DNA of 64,000 nucleotides from Nocardioides gansuensis (GTDB lineage: Bacteria; Actinomycetota; Actinomycetes; Propionibacteriales; Nocardioidaceae), in assembly GCF_003076135.1 (NCBI RefSeq), contig NZ_QDGZ01000007.1, forward strand, positions 124,001 to 188,000, in the 5' to 3' direction. Below, one piece after another: positions 55,277 through 64,000 of this stretch (positions are counted from its first letter, which is position 1; each line of letters opens with the position of its first letter). The notes under the pieces were generated by a model. That model was not told where the DNA came from. It searched no databases and saw nothing but the letters and a program-made list of their open reading frames with translations. A program made the translations under genes and the position numbers.

Positions 55277-55282
55277 AGACTA
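55277..55282 (-). promoter_or_regulatory. -10 box (TAGTCT), leaderless promoter of the DUF1707 gene
   Basis: TAGTCT lies seven bases before the ATG at 55269. Confidence 0.5.
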
Positions 55283-55331
55283 GCGGCCCGGCCGAGGACG
55301 GGGCAGGGCGTCGGCAGACCCACCCACGGCG

Positions 55332-55337
55332 TACCCT
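55332..55337 (+). promoter_or_regulatory. -10 box (TACCCT), leaderless promoter of the class I fumarase gene
   Basis: TACCCT lies eight bases before the GTG at 55346. Confidence 0.45.
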
Positions 55338-55345
55338 GACACCTC

Positions 55346-57052
<1,707 letters not shown>

Positions 57053-57080
57053 CCCGGCGGTAGCCCGGCGGCGTGGGCGG

Positions 57081-57509
57081 TCAGGCGCGCTGTCGGGCCA
57101 GCACGCGGTCCACGCTCAGCCGGCCGGCCCCCACGGCCCCGATCACCAGCACCGCGGCCGCGAGCACGGCGACGAGTTCCCAGCCACCCTCGGCCACGAA
57201 GATCCCCGACGAGCGGTGGACGAACCACCAGGCGCCGAGCATGTTGAGGGCGAGCAGCACGGCGGCGACCGGGGTCAGCAGTCCCAGGATGAGCAGGATG
57301 CCACCGCCGAGCTCCACCGTGGCCGCGAAGGCCGCGGCGGCCCCGGCCGCCGGGACGCCCATGGCGGCGAAGCTCTCGCCGGTGCCGGCGAGGCCGAACT
57401 CGCTGAACTTCTGCCAGCCGTGCGCGGCGAAGACGACGCCCACGACCAGCCGGGCGAGGAGCAGGACGGTGTCCTGGACAGGAGCAGGAATGCGCTTCCC
57501 GAGCAGCAT
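57081..57509 (-). CDS. DoxX family membrane protein
   Basis: 142 residues, four membrane helices with the DoxX pattern VLLLARLVVGVVFAAHGWQKF, VELGGGILLILGLLTPVAAV, LLALNMLGAWWFVHRSSG. AAAGG lies seven bases before the ATG. Relatives in mycobacteria form a membrane oxidoreductase complex, but the role here is unknown. Convergent with the fumarase gene. Confidence 0.88.
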   Translation of the reverse strand: MLLGKRIPAPVQDTVLLLARLVVGVVFAAHGWQKFSEFGLAGTGESFAAMGVPAAGAAAAFAATVELGGGILLILGLLTPVAAVLLALNMLGAWWFVHRSSGIFVAEGGWELVAVLAAAVLVIGAVGAGRLSVDRVLARQRA

Positions 57510-57591
57510 GCGGAAACCTTTCGAAGTGGTTGATGATTCATCCAGATGCTAGGAGCGGCACCTGAGCGCTCCCTGAGAGATCACCGCCTCC

Positions 57592-57597
57592 TACGGT
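57592..57597 (+). promoter_or_regulatory. -10 box (TACGGT), leaderless promoter of the 57604 gene
   Basis: TACGGT lies six bases before the ATG at 57604. Confidence 0.5.
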
Positions 57598-57603
57598 GGG
57601 GAC

Positions 57604-58302
57604 ATGTCCGAGAACGTCGAGAACCCCGAGATCGGCGAGATCGCCCGGGCCGAGTCCGAGCGCGGCGAGCTGGTGCTGAGGCGTCGTACGTCGGGGCCCG
57701 GCGCCCACGTCCTGGAGCTGCGGGTCAACGGGGTGTTCGTGATGGACACGCTGGAGACCACCACCGAGGCTGCGCTGGCCGCGGCGGCGCTGGAGCTCGT
57801 CGAGCACCCGCGCGACGTGGTGGTCGGCGGCCTGGGGCTGGGCTTCACCACCCAGCGGGTGCTCGCCGACTCGCGCGTGGAGAAGGTGGTGGTCGTCGAG
57901 GTCGAGGAGGCGCTGGTCGGCTGGATGCGCGACGGGACGGTGCCGCACGGCCCCGCGATCCTCGCGGACGAGCGGGTGCGGATCGTCAATGCTGACATCC
58001 TGATGGCCATCGCCGAGGCCCGCTCCACCTACGACCTGGTGCTCCTCGACGTCGACAACGGCCCCGGCTACCTCGTGCACGGCGCCAACGCCGGCATCTA
58101 CGAGCCGGCCTTCCTGCAGCGTTGCCGCGACGTGCTCAACCCCGGCGGCGTGCTGGCGGTCTGGTCGGCCGACCACTCCCCCGAGCTGGTCGAGGCGATG
58201 CGCGAGGTGTTCGGCGACGTCGACGAGCAGGTCCACGACGTCCTCCTCCAGGACCGCCCGGAGCACTACTACCTCGTCGTCGCACGGCACACCGTCGGCT
58301 GA
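57604..58302 (+). CDS. spermidine synthase-like (spermine/spermidine synthase fold) protein
   Basis: 232 residues with a Rossmann methyltransferase-like core: [20 protein letters not shown] (nucleotide loop), [75 protein letters not shown]. It lacks the N-terminal beta domain of true spermidine synthases, so polyamine synthesis is uncertain. Own leaderless promoter; terminator after the stop. Confidence 0.75.
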   Translation: MSENVENPEIGEIARAESERGELVLRRRTSGPGAHVLELRVNGVFVMDTLETTTEAALAAAALELVEHPRDVVVGGLGLGFTTQRVLADSRVEKVVVVEVEEALVGWMRDGTVPHGPAILADERVRIVNADILMAIAEARSTYDLVLLDVDNGPGYLVHGANAGIYEPAFLQRCRDVLNPGGVLAVWSADHSPELVEAMREVFGDVDEQVHDVLLQDRPEHYYLVVARHTVG

Positions 58303-58313
58303 CGCGCTAGGTT

Positions 58314-58336
58314 TTGCCCCCGCCTGGCGGGGGCAA
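58314..58336. terminator. terminator hairpin after the spermidine synthase-like gene
   Basis: TTGCCCCCGC (58314-58323) and GCGGGGGCAA (58327-58336) form a perfect 10-bp stem with loop CTG, 12 bases after the stop. No T-tract on the plus strand. Its 3' arm is 15 bases before the fumC -10 box. Confidence 0.7.
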
Positions 58337-58351
58337 GACGTAGCATCCGGG

Positions 58352-58357
58352 TACCGT
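58352..58357 (+). promoter_or_regulatory. -10 box (TACCGT), leaderless promoter of fumC
   Basis: TACCGT lies six bases before the GTG at 58364. Confidence 0.5.
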
Positions 58358-58363
58358 CGCTCC

Positions 58364-59755
58364 GTGAGCGACTTCCGCATCGAGCACGACTCCATGGGCG
58401 AGGTCCGGGTGCCGGTCGACGCCCTGTGGCGGGCCCAGACCCAGCGTGCCGTCGAGAACTTCCCGATCAGCGGCACCCGCCTCGAGCGGCGGCACATCCA
58501 GGCACTGGCCCTGGTGAAGTCCGCGGCCGCCCGGGCCAACGCCGAGCTCGGCGTGCTGTCCGACGAGCAGGCCGGCGCGGTCGTGGCGGCGGCCGCCGAG
58601 GTGGCGGCCGGCGACCACGACGACCACTTCCCGCTCGACGTCTTCCAGACCGGGTCGGGCACCAGCTCCAACATGAACACCAACGAGGTGCTTGCGACGC
58701 TCGCCGCCCGGGCCGGCGTCGAGCTGCACCCCAACGACCACGTCAACGCGTCGCAGAGCTCCAACGACACGTTCCCGACCTCGATCCACGTGGCCGCGAC
58801 CCTCGCGGTCGTCGAGGACCTGCTGCCGGCGCTCTCGGTGCTCGAGGCCTCGCTGGCGGCCAAGGCCGAGGACTTCGCCGACGTCGTGAAGTCCGGCCGC
58901 ACGCACCTGATGGACGCGACGCCGGTGATGCTCGGCCAGGAGTTCGGGGGGTACGCCGCCACGGCGAGGTATGCGCGCGAGCGGCTCGAGGCCGTGCTGC
59001 CCCGGGTGCGGGAGCTGCCGCTCGGCGGCACCGCGGTCGGCACCGGCATCAACACCCCGCCCGGCTTCGCCGCGCGCGTGATCGAGCTGCTCGCCGAGGA
59101 CAGCGGCCAGCCGTTCACCGAGGCGCGCGACCACTTCGAGGCCCAGGGCGCGCGCGACTCCCTCGTCGAGCTGTCCGGAGTGCTGCGGACGGTCGCCGTC
59201 GGCATCACCAAGATCTGCAACGACCTCCGGTGGATGTCCTCGGGGCCCACCACGGGCCTGGCCGAGATCCACCTCCCCGACCTCCAGCCGGGTTCGAGCA
59301 TCATGCCCGGGAAGGTCAACCCGGTCATCCCCGAGGCGACGCTGATGGTGTGCGCCCAGGTCGTCGGCAACGACGCCACCGTGGCCTGGGCGGGCGCCAG
59401 CGGCAGCTTCGAGCTCAACGTGATGATGCCGGTGATGGCGCGCAACCTGCTCGAGTCGATCCGGCTGCTGTCCACGTCGTCCCGGCTGCTGGCGGAGCGG
59501 TGCGTCGACGGGATCACCCCGGACGTGGAGCGGATGCGCGCCTACGCCGAGTCCTCCCCGTCGATCGTCACGCCGCTCAACCGCTACCTCGGCTACGAGG
59601 AGGCGGCGAAGGTGGCCAAGCAGGCGCTGAAGACGGGCTCGACGATCCGCGAGACCGTGCTGGCGATGGGCTACGTCGACCGCCGGGTGCTGACGCTCGA
59701 GCAGCTCGACGCCGCCCTCGACGTGGCCTCGATGACCCGCCCGCCGACCCGCTAG
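58364..59755 (+). CDS. fumC: class II fumarate hydratase
   Basis: 463 residues. Fumarase/aspartase superfamily with [67 protein letters not shown] and the signature [16 protein letters not shown]. Iron-independent and oxygen-stable, unlike the class I enzyme at 55346. GTG start set by the -10 box. Its stop codon overlaps that of the convergent HIT gene by three bases. Confidence 0.97.
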   Translation: MSDFRIEHDSMGEVRVPVDALWRAQTQRAVENFPISGTRLERRHIQALALVKSAAARANAELGVLSDEQAGAVVAAAAEVAAGDHDDHFPLDVFQTGSGTSSNMNTNEVLATLAARAGVELHPNDHVNASQSSNDTFPTSIHVAATLAVVEDLLPALSVLEASLAAKAEDFADVVKSGRTHLMDATPVMLGQEFGGYAATARYARERLEAVLPRVRELPLGGTAVGTGINTPPGFAARVIELLAEDSGQPFTEARDHFEAQGARDSLVELSGVLRTVAVGITKICNDLRWMSSGPTTGLAEIHLPDLQPGSSIMPGKVNPVIPEATLMVCAQVVGNDATVAWAGASGSFELNVMMPVMARNLLESIRLLSTSSRLLAERCVDGITPDVERMRAYAESSPSIVTPLNRYLGYEEAAKVAKQALKTGSTIRETVLAMGYVDRRVLTLEQLDAALDVASMTRPPTR

Positions 59756-60237
59756 CCGCGCCGCCGGGCCTGCTGGGCCCCGAGCTCGGCGATCAGCGCA
59801 GCCCGGAGGTCGGCGTACTCCTCCCCCAGCGCGTCGCGCTGCTCGACCCTGCCCTCCCAGTGGTGCAGCGCCGCCGGCCAGCCGACGAGGTCCGCGGGCT
59901 CCCACTCGTAGCGCGGCGTGACGTGGACGTGGAGCAAGGCGTCGGTGTTGCCCTGGATCTCCAGGTTGATCCGCCGGAACTGCGGGTCGCGGCGCGAGCA
60001 CACCGCCGCGACGGCCCGGCCGAGGACGGCCATGTCCTGGAGGAACACCAGCTGCCGGGCCGGGTCGAGGTCGGTGAGCTGGTCGGCGCCGGGGTCGTCG
60101 GAGATGAGCACGCAGTAGCCGGGCAGGTGCTGGTTGTCCCCGATCACGGCGAAGCCGGCGTCGAGGCGGGCCAGGACGGTGGGGTTGGTGCCGGCGAGGG
60201 CAGAGCCGACCCGGTCGGCCTTGTAGTCAGTCGTCAC
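59752..60237 (-). CDS. HIT family protein
   Basis: 161 residues. HIT-like fold with [21 protein letters not shown]. The canonical HxHxH motif reads HVHVT: the catalytic middle His is kept but the third is Thr. HIT proteins hydrolyse or transfer nucleotides (AMP-X, Ap4A). Whether activity remains is unclear. GTG start supported by TACGGT six bases upstream. Confidence 0.8.
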   Translation of the reverse strand: MTTDYKADRVGSALAGTNPTVLARLDAGFAVIGDNQHLPGYCVLISDDPGADQLTDLDPARQLVFLQDMAVLGRAVAAVCSRRDPQFRRINLEIQGNTDALLHVHVTPRYEWEPADLVGWPAALHHWEGRVEQRDALGEEYADLRAALIAELGAQQARRRG

Positions 60238-60243
60238 GGCCAG

Positions 60244-60249
60244 ACCGTA
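60244..60249 (-). promoter_or_regulatory. -10 box (TACGGT), leaderless promoter of the HIT gene
   Basis: TACGGT lies six bases before the GTG at 60237. Confidence 0.5.
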
Positions 60250-60261
60250 GCCGGGCGCCGG

Positions 60262-60921
60262 TCAGTACCAGCCGTTGCCGGACTTGAACGACCAGGCGTT
60301 GCAGGGCGTGCCGTAGGTGTCGCGGATGTAGCCCAGGCCCCAGCGGATCTGCGACTCTGCCGAGGTCATGTAGTCGGCCGGCAGGTCGTGCAGCTGGGTG
60401 AGCGCCTGCGGGATGCCGTACGCCGAGGACGTGGGGTTGTCGGCCGTGACCCGCCAGTTGGACTCGGAGACGTAGAGCGAGTCGAGGCAGGAGAACTGCG
60501 AGGCGTCGAAGCCGAACTGCGGCAGCAGCGCTTTGGCGATGTCGCGCGGGTCCGCGTCGGAGAGGTCCTCGCTGCGGGCGACGGCGGGCCCGTCGACGCT
60601 GCTCAGCGCGGTGGCCTTGGCCGGGTCGGTGTCGCCGCGGCGGTCGGAGCGGGACACGACCGTCCCCTGCTCGCGCTCCTGCAGGATCGACGCGGTGTCG
60701 TCGCCGGCGTGCACGGCCACGTCGGTCTGGTCGTGCGCGGCCGTGACCGGGGCGGCCACCACGCCGCCCGACACCGCGACGCCGGTGGCGGCGGCGGCGA
60801 CACCGGTGAGGACGACGGTGGTGCGGATGGCGCGCTGGGTGGAGCGGGTGGAGCGGGTGGAGCGGGTGGAGCGGGTGGACTGGGAGCGGTGCTTGGGGAC
60901 GTACTTCTCGGGCTTCGTCAC
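60262..60921 (-). CDS. secreted lytic transglycosylase-like protein
   Basis: 219 residues. A basic, Ser/Thr/Arg-repeat N-terminus (STRSTRSTRSTRSTQ) precedes a membrane/signal segment (about 33-60, TTVVLTGVAAAATGVAVSGG), a polar linker and a compact C-terminal domain (about 120-219: CLDSLYVSESNWRV, AYGIPQALTQLHDLP, QIRWGLGYIRDTYGTPCNAW) like the SLT-related domain of actinobacterial cell-wall proteins. The Glu in SESNW is the likely catalytic residue. Two cysteines could form a disulfide. GTG start. Confidence 0.82.
   Translation of the reverse strand: MTKPEKYVPKHRSQSTRSTRSTRSTRSTQRAIRTTVVLTGVAAAATGVAVSGGVVAAPVTAAHDQTDVAVHAGDDTASILQEREQGTVVSRSDRRGDTDPAKATALSSVDGPAVARSEDLSDADPRDIAKALLPQFGFDASQFSCLDSLYVSESNWRVTADNPTSSAYGIPQALTQLHDLPADYMTSAESQIRWGLGYIRDTYGTPCNAWSFKSGNGWY
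60837..60880. repeat. 9-bp tandem repeat in the transglycosylase-like gene
   Basis: GGGTGGAGC is repeated almost five times without change, encoding Ser-Thr-Arg repeats near the N-terminus of the protein on the minus strand. Copy number may vary between strains through slippage, always in frame. Confidence 0.85.
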
Positions 60922-61195
60922 GGGTAAGGACTCACGGGGGTAGACGTCAGGGCAACGCAGGCCGGGGTTGCCGACCGAGGTTCGATCGCGTCACTGCCGA
61001 GCAGGCCCTGGACCGGGCCCCGAGACACTCGTTGATCACGAAACGATCACGGGCAACCATGCAGGAAGCCGCGTGGTCATGCAAACCCCGACGCCGAACG
61101 CCGGAGCGGTCCGACTGCGGGCTGGCGCCACATCCGTCACACGGGTCGCGCCAGCCCCACAGGTCACCTCAACCCAGCGTGGGCTGCCGACTCCG

Positions 61196-62584
61196 TCACA
61201 GCGTCACGTTCTCCAGCATCTCCGTGACGAGAGCTGCGATCGGTGAGCGCTCGCTGCGGGTCAGCGTCACGTGGGCGAAGAGCGGGTGGCCCTTGAGCTT
61301 CTCGACCACCGCCACGATGCCGTCGTGCCGCCCGACCCGCAGGTTGTCACGCTGGGCGACGTCGTGGGTGAGCACGACCTTGGAGTTGGCGCCGATCCGC
61401 GAGAGCACGGTGAGCAGCACGTTGCGCTCCAGCGACTGGGCCTCGTCGACGATGACGAAGGCGTCGTGCAGCGAGCGTCCGCGGATGTGGGTCAGTGGCA
61501 TGACCTCGAGCATCCCCCGGTCGAGCACCTCGTCGATCACGTCGGTCGAGGTCAGTGCCCCCAGGGTGTCGAACACCGCCTGTGCCCAGGGCGACATCTT
61601 CTCCGACTCCGAGCCCGGCAGGTAGCCGAGCTCCTGCCCGCCGACCGCGAACAGGGGCCGGAACACCACGACCTTCTTGTGCTGGCGCCGCTCCATCACG
61701 GCCTCCAGGCCGGCGCACAGCGCGAGCGCCGACTTGCCCGTGCCGGCCCGGCCGCCGAGGGACACGATGCCGACCTCCGGGTCGAGCAGCATCTCCAGCG
61801 CGATCCGCTGCTCGGCCGAGCGGCCGTGGATGCCGAAGACCTCCCGGTCGCCGCGCACGAGGTGGACGTGCTTGTCCGGACCCACCCGGCCCAGCGCCGT
61901 ACCCCTGTCGGAGAGCAGCACGAGCCCGGTGTGGCAGGGCAGGGAGCGGGCTGCCTCGAGGTCGACCACGCCGTCGTCGTAGAGCTCGTCGAGGTCCGCG
62001 GCCGCGACGTCGAGCTCGGTCATGCCGGTGTAGCCGGTGTCGGAGTCGCTGATCGCCTCGGCGCGGTATTCCTCGGCGTCCAGCCCGACCGCGCTGGCCT
62101 TGATGCGCAGCGGCAGGTCCTTGGAGACCAGGGTGACGCGGCGGCCCTCGTTGGCGAGGTTGCGCGCCACCGCGAGGATGCGGGTGTCGTTGTCGCCCAG
62201 CCGGAAGCCCGACGGCAGCGCCTCGGGGTCGGTGTGGTTGAGCTCGACCCGCACGGACCCGCCCTCGTCGCCGACCGGCACCGGGGTGTCGAGCCGGCCG
62301 TGGGAGATCCGCAGCTCGTCGAGCATCCGCAGGGCAGACCGGGCGAAGAAGCCCAGCTCGGGGTGGTGCCGCTTGCCCTCGAGCTCGGTGATCACGACCA
62401 CCGGCAGCACGACCTCGTGCTCGGCGAAGCGCTTGAGCGCACCGGGGTCCGCCAGCAGGACGCTGGTGTCGAGGACGTACGTGCGGTGCTGCGCAGCGTC
62501 CTGACGAGGCGCCTCGGACTGGGCTGTCTCGGGCAGGACTGTCTCGGACCGTACGGAGCTGCGTGGAGTTGACTTGGCGGCCAC
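61196..62584 (-). CDS. phoH2: PhoH2: PIN domain fused to PhoH-type ATPase
   Basis: 462 residues from GTG 62584. An N-terminal PIN ribonuclease domain (about 35-170, [47 protein letters not shown]) is joined to a PhoH ATPase domain (about 240-455, Walker [38 protein letters not shown], Walker [32 protein letters not shown]). Mycobacterial PhoH2 is a sequence-specific RNA helicase/RNase described as a toxin. AAGGGG lies 11 bases before the GTG. A candidate small gene precedes it. Confidence 0.93.
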   Translation of the reverse strand: MAAKSTPRSSVRSETVLPETAQSEAPRQDAAQHRTYVLDTSVLLADPGALKRFAEHEVVLPVVVITELEGKRHHPELGFFARSALRMLDELRISHGRLDTPVPVGDEGGSVRVELNHTDPEALPSGFRLGDNDTRILAVARNLANEGRRVTLVSKDLPLRIKASAVGLDAEEYRAEAISDSDTGYTGMTELDVAAADLDELYDDGVVDLEAARSLPCHTGLVLLSDRGTALGRVGPDKHVHLVRGDREVFGIHGRSAEQRIALEMLLDPEVGIVSLGGRAGTGKSALALCAGLEAVMERRQHKKVVVFRPLFAVGGQELGYLPGSESEKMSPWAQAVFDTLGALTSTDVIDEVLDRGMLEVMPLTHIRGRSLHDAFVIVDEAQSLERNVLLTVLSRIGANSKVVLTHDVAQRDNLRVGRHDGIVAVVEKLKGHPLFAHVTLTRSERSPIAALVTEMLENVTL

Positions 62585-62639
62585 GGCTACGACTACCCCT
62601 TTTCGGGTCCGCGCGTGCACTCCTCGCCCGGCCCAGACT

Positions 62640-62777
62640 TCAGCAGATGGACCGGGCCGCCCCGCGGAGCACTGCTCCTCGACGCTGGGCCCGAAGGCCG
62701 GAGTGCCGGCCCCCCTGCACGCTGTCCGGGGGCGCCAGCGCTCCCGGAGTGTCGTGCGTCGAGTCGTGAGTTTTCAC
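62640..62777 (-). CDS. candidate small gene upstream of phoH2
   Basis: 45 codons from GTG 62777, starting [20 protein letters not shown] and ending in a basic tail ([18 protein letters not shown]). GGGAGG (62785-62790) lies seven bases before the GTG. About four fifths of codons end in G or C. It stops 55 bp before phoH2 on the same strand. Mycobacterial phoH2 is preceded by a small gene (phoAT) reported to act as antitoxin; no sequence similarity could be tested here. An inverted repeat TCGTGA/TCACGA (62764-62779) covers the start codon. A longer in-frame ORF begins at 62945. Confidence 0.35.
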   Translation of the reverse strand: MKTHDSTHDTPGALAPPDSVQGGRHSGLRAQRRGAVLRGAARSIC

Positions 62778-62825
62778 GAACGGGCCTCCCGATACGGCGG
62801 GCTTCCCCACCCGCCGGTGACTAAG

Positions 62826-62831
62826 ACGGTA
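62826..62831 (-). promoter_or_regulatory. possible -10 box (TACCGT) for the phoH2 transcript
   Basis: TACCGT would give a transcript start near 62819, upstream of the small ORF. Between it and phoH2 lie several GC hairpins, e.g. GGCGGG/CCCGCC (62796-62815) and GGAGCA/TGCTCC (62666-62678). The 314-bp gap 62585-62898 is otherwise without recognised genes. Confidence 0.3.
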
Positions 62832-62898
62832 CGCCGCGACGTGCGACAAACCCCGCGACACGCCCGAACTCGGGGTGAACGCTCCGTGGCCGAGCACC

Positions 62899-63675
62899 TC
62901 AGGAACCGAACCGGCGCTCGCGCTCGGCGTACGCCCGGATGGCACGGAGGAAGTCGACCCGCCGGAAGTCGGGCCACAGCGCCTCGCAGAAGTAGAACTC
63001 CGAGTGCGCGCTCTGCCAGAGCAGGAAGCCGCCGAGCCGCTGCTCCCCCGACGTGCGGATCACCAGGTCGGGGTCCGGCTGGCCCTTGGTGTAGAGGTGG
63101 TCGGCGATGTGCTCGACGTCGATGACGTCGGCGAGCTCCTCGAGCGTCATCCCCCTGCCGGCCTGCTCCTGGAGGAGCGAGCGGACCGCGTCGGCGATCT
63201 CGCGCCGGCCGCCGTAGCCGACCGCGATGTTCACCAGGATCCCGTCGATGTCCCCGGTGGCGGCCTCGGCCGCCTTGAGCCGCGACGCCGTGGAGTCGGG
63301 CAGCAGGTCGAGGGCGCCGACCGGGTGGATCCGCCAGCGGCGCTCCGCGGCGAGCGAGTCGACCGCGCCCTCGATGATCCGCAGCAGGCCCTCGAGCTGC
63401 TCGGGCGGGCGGTTGAGGTTGTCGGTCGAGAGCAGCCACAGCGTGACCACCTCGACGCCGACCTCCTCGCACCAGCCCAGCAGCGGACGGATGTTGTCCG
63501 CACCGGCCCGGTAGCCGCCCGCGGTGTCGAGGCCGACCGCCTTGGCCCAGCGCCGGTTGCCGTCGAGCATCACGCCCACGTGCTTGGGGATGCGGTCGCT
63601 CGGGAGGAACTTGACCACGCGAGCCTCGTACGCCGGGTAGAGGATCCGGCGCACAGCGTCCTTCCACGTGGTCAC
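62899..63675 (-). CDS. uppS: cis-prenyltransferase (isoprenyl/undecaprenyl diphosphate synthase family)
   Basis: 258 residues from GTG 63675. Catalytic segment HVGVMLDGNRRWAKAVGLDT (catalytic Asp38), TLWLLSTDNLNRPPEQLEGL, VNIAVGYGGRREIADAVRSL and the C-terminal signature DPDLVIRTSGEQRLGGFLLW followed by SEFYFCEALWPDF. It makes Z-configured polyprenyl diphosphates for cell-wall lipid carriers. Actinobacteria often have two such enzymes with different product lengths; which one this is cannot be told. Start set by TACGAT six bases upstream. Confidence 0.93.
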   Translation of the reverse strand: MTTWKDAVRRILYPAYEARVVKFLPSDRIPKHVGVMLDGNRRWAKAVGLDTAGGYRAGADNIRPLLGWCEEVGVEVVTLWLLSTDNLNRPPEQLEGLLRIIEGAVDSLAAERRWRIHPVGALDLLPDSTASRLKAAEAATGDIDGILVNIAVGYGGRREIADAVRSLLQEQAGRGMTLEELADVIDVEHIADHLYTKGQPDPDLVIRTSGEQRLGGFLLWQSAHSEFYFCEALWPDFRRVDFLRAIRAYAERERRFGS

Positions 63676-63681
63676 CGGCCG

Positions 63682-63687
63682 ATCGTA
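63682..63687 (-). promoter_or_regulatory. -10 box (TACGAT), leaderless promoter of uppS
   Basis: TACGAT lies six bases before the GTG at 63675. Confidence 0.5.
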
Positions 63688-63742
63688 GCCCGCAGCGGCG
63701 CGCCGCCTCGCGACAACCAGCGAGGCAGAGCATGGTGGGTGG

Positions 63743-64000
63743 GTGAAGCACCATCCCTTGCTCGGCCGGGACGAGACGACCAGCGACCTGCGCGACTCGC
63801 CGCCCCGCCCGGCCGCCCGGTTGGGCCGCTGGGCGGGCCAGGCGTTGCTGGTCGCGATTCTGGTCGCCGCGGCGCTCGGCCTGCTCGGCGCGCGGACCGC
63901 CGAGCAGTCGGTCGAGTCGGGCAGCTGGCGGCTCCACGTCGAGCACGCGCAGACCACCCGAGCCGGCCAGCCCGCGCCCCTGCACCTGAGGATCGAGGCG
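63743..64000 (+). CDS. hypothetical membrane protein (3' end cut by window)
   Basis: 86 residues visible, open to the window edge. A polar N-terminus (HHPLLGRDETTSDLRDSPPR) leads to one membrane helix (about 33-54, ALLVAILVAAALGLLGARTA). After it comes an outside strand-rich part (SGSWRLHVEHAQTTRAGQPA). GTG start with CATGGT six bases upstream as possible leaderless -10 box. Divergent from uppS. Not recognised; a two- or multi-pass protein with a following beta domain is possible. Confidence 0.6.
   Translation, partial: MKHHPLLGRDETTSDLRDSPPRPAARLGRWAGQALLVAILVAAALGLLGARTAEQSVESGSWRLHVEHAQTTRAGQPAPLHLRIEA

Noticed and set aside
58314..58336. Operator for fumC
   Set aside because: The perfect GC stem with a 3-base loop 12 bases after a stop codon is better explained as a terminator.
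60922..61195. c-di-AMP (ydaO) riboswitch upstream of the transglycosylase-like gene
   Set aside because: Such riboswitches often precede cell-wall hydrolase genes in Actinobacteria, but the conserved aptamer blocks (for example GGGGAACC) are not visible.

Overview
This is high-GC actinobacterial chromosomal DNA. Gene content and style fit a Nocardioides-like member of the Propionibacteriales: a mycothiol gene (mshB), DUF4245, DUF6542 and DUF1707 proteins, ATGA-coupled operons, and many genes preceded by a TAnnnT -10 box only 6-8 bases before the start codon. The genus is an inference. No rRNA, tRNA, CRISPR array, insertion sequence or prophage was seen. Two genes are cut by the window edges: a VanW-family protein on the left and a small membrane protein on the right.

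Layout. 1-4.9 kb: VanW-like protein, mshB, a small acidic protein, a Nudix hydrolase, an unrecognised protein and an FMN reductase. 4.9-20 kb: a carbohydrate locus with an AGE-type sugar isomerase, an ABC sugar importer (binding protein and two permeases), a ROK regulator, two very large secreted GH92 alpha-mannosidases, and a divergent LacI regulator with two matching operator-like palindromes. It looks built to use mannose-rich glycans. 20-23.3 kb: a region with less GC-rich codon use, holding an unknown membrane protein, a CNNM/CorC-type transporter behind a candidate leader peptide and hairpin, a GlsB-like protein and the decayed remains of a PIN-toxin/antitoxin pair. 23.3-34.7 kb: ychF, a secreted GH16 protein with FG-GAP-like repeats, a secreted HExxHxxGxxH protease, xthA, rmuC, a YciO/YrdC protein, ispH, a tail-anchored coiled-coil protein, xseA/xseB and DUF4245.

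34.7-38.8 kb: a molybdate operon (HTH-TOBE regulator, modA, modB, modC) behind three palindromic iterons with an exact 32-bp period, then glpX. 38.8-40.8 kb: two alpha/beta hydrolases. 40.8-48.7 kb: an alpha-galactoside operon (binding protein, two permeases, GH36 alpha-galactosidase, MsmK-type ATPase, galactokinase) with CRP-like sites at its two probable promoters. 48.8-54.5 kb: a TPP-riboswitch-controlled thiamine operon, thiE-thiO-thiS-thiG-tenI-like-thiD-thiC, in which every gene overlaps the next. 54.5-64 kb: DUF1707, class I fumarase, DoxX, a spermidine-synthase-like protein, fumC, a HIT protein, a secreted lytic-transglycosylase-like protein, phoH2 with a candidate small upstream gene, and a cis-prenyltransferase.

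How parts work together. Extracellular GH92 enzymes would release mannose or mannosides, the ABC system would import them, and the AGE enzyme would isomerise the sugar inside. The alpha-galactoside operon imports raffinose- or melibiose-type sugars, cleaves them with GH36 and phosphorylates the galactose. The only sugar-importer ATPase in the window (41904-42989) may serve both importers. The most interesting unexplained elements are the acidic/proline leader peptide in front of the CNNM transporter, the phased iterons at the molybdate operon, the nested palindromes beside them, and the small gene upstream of phoH2.
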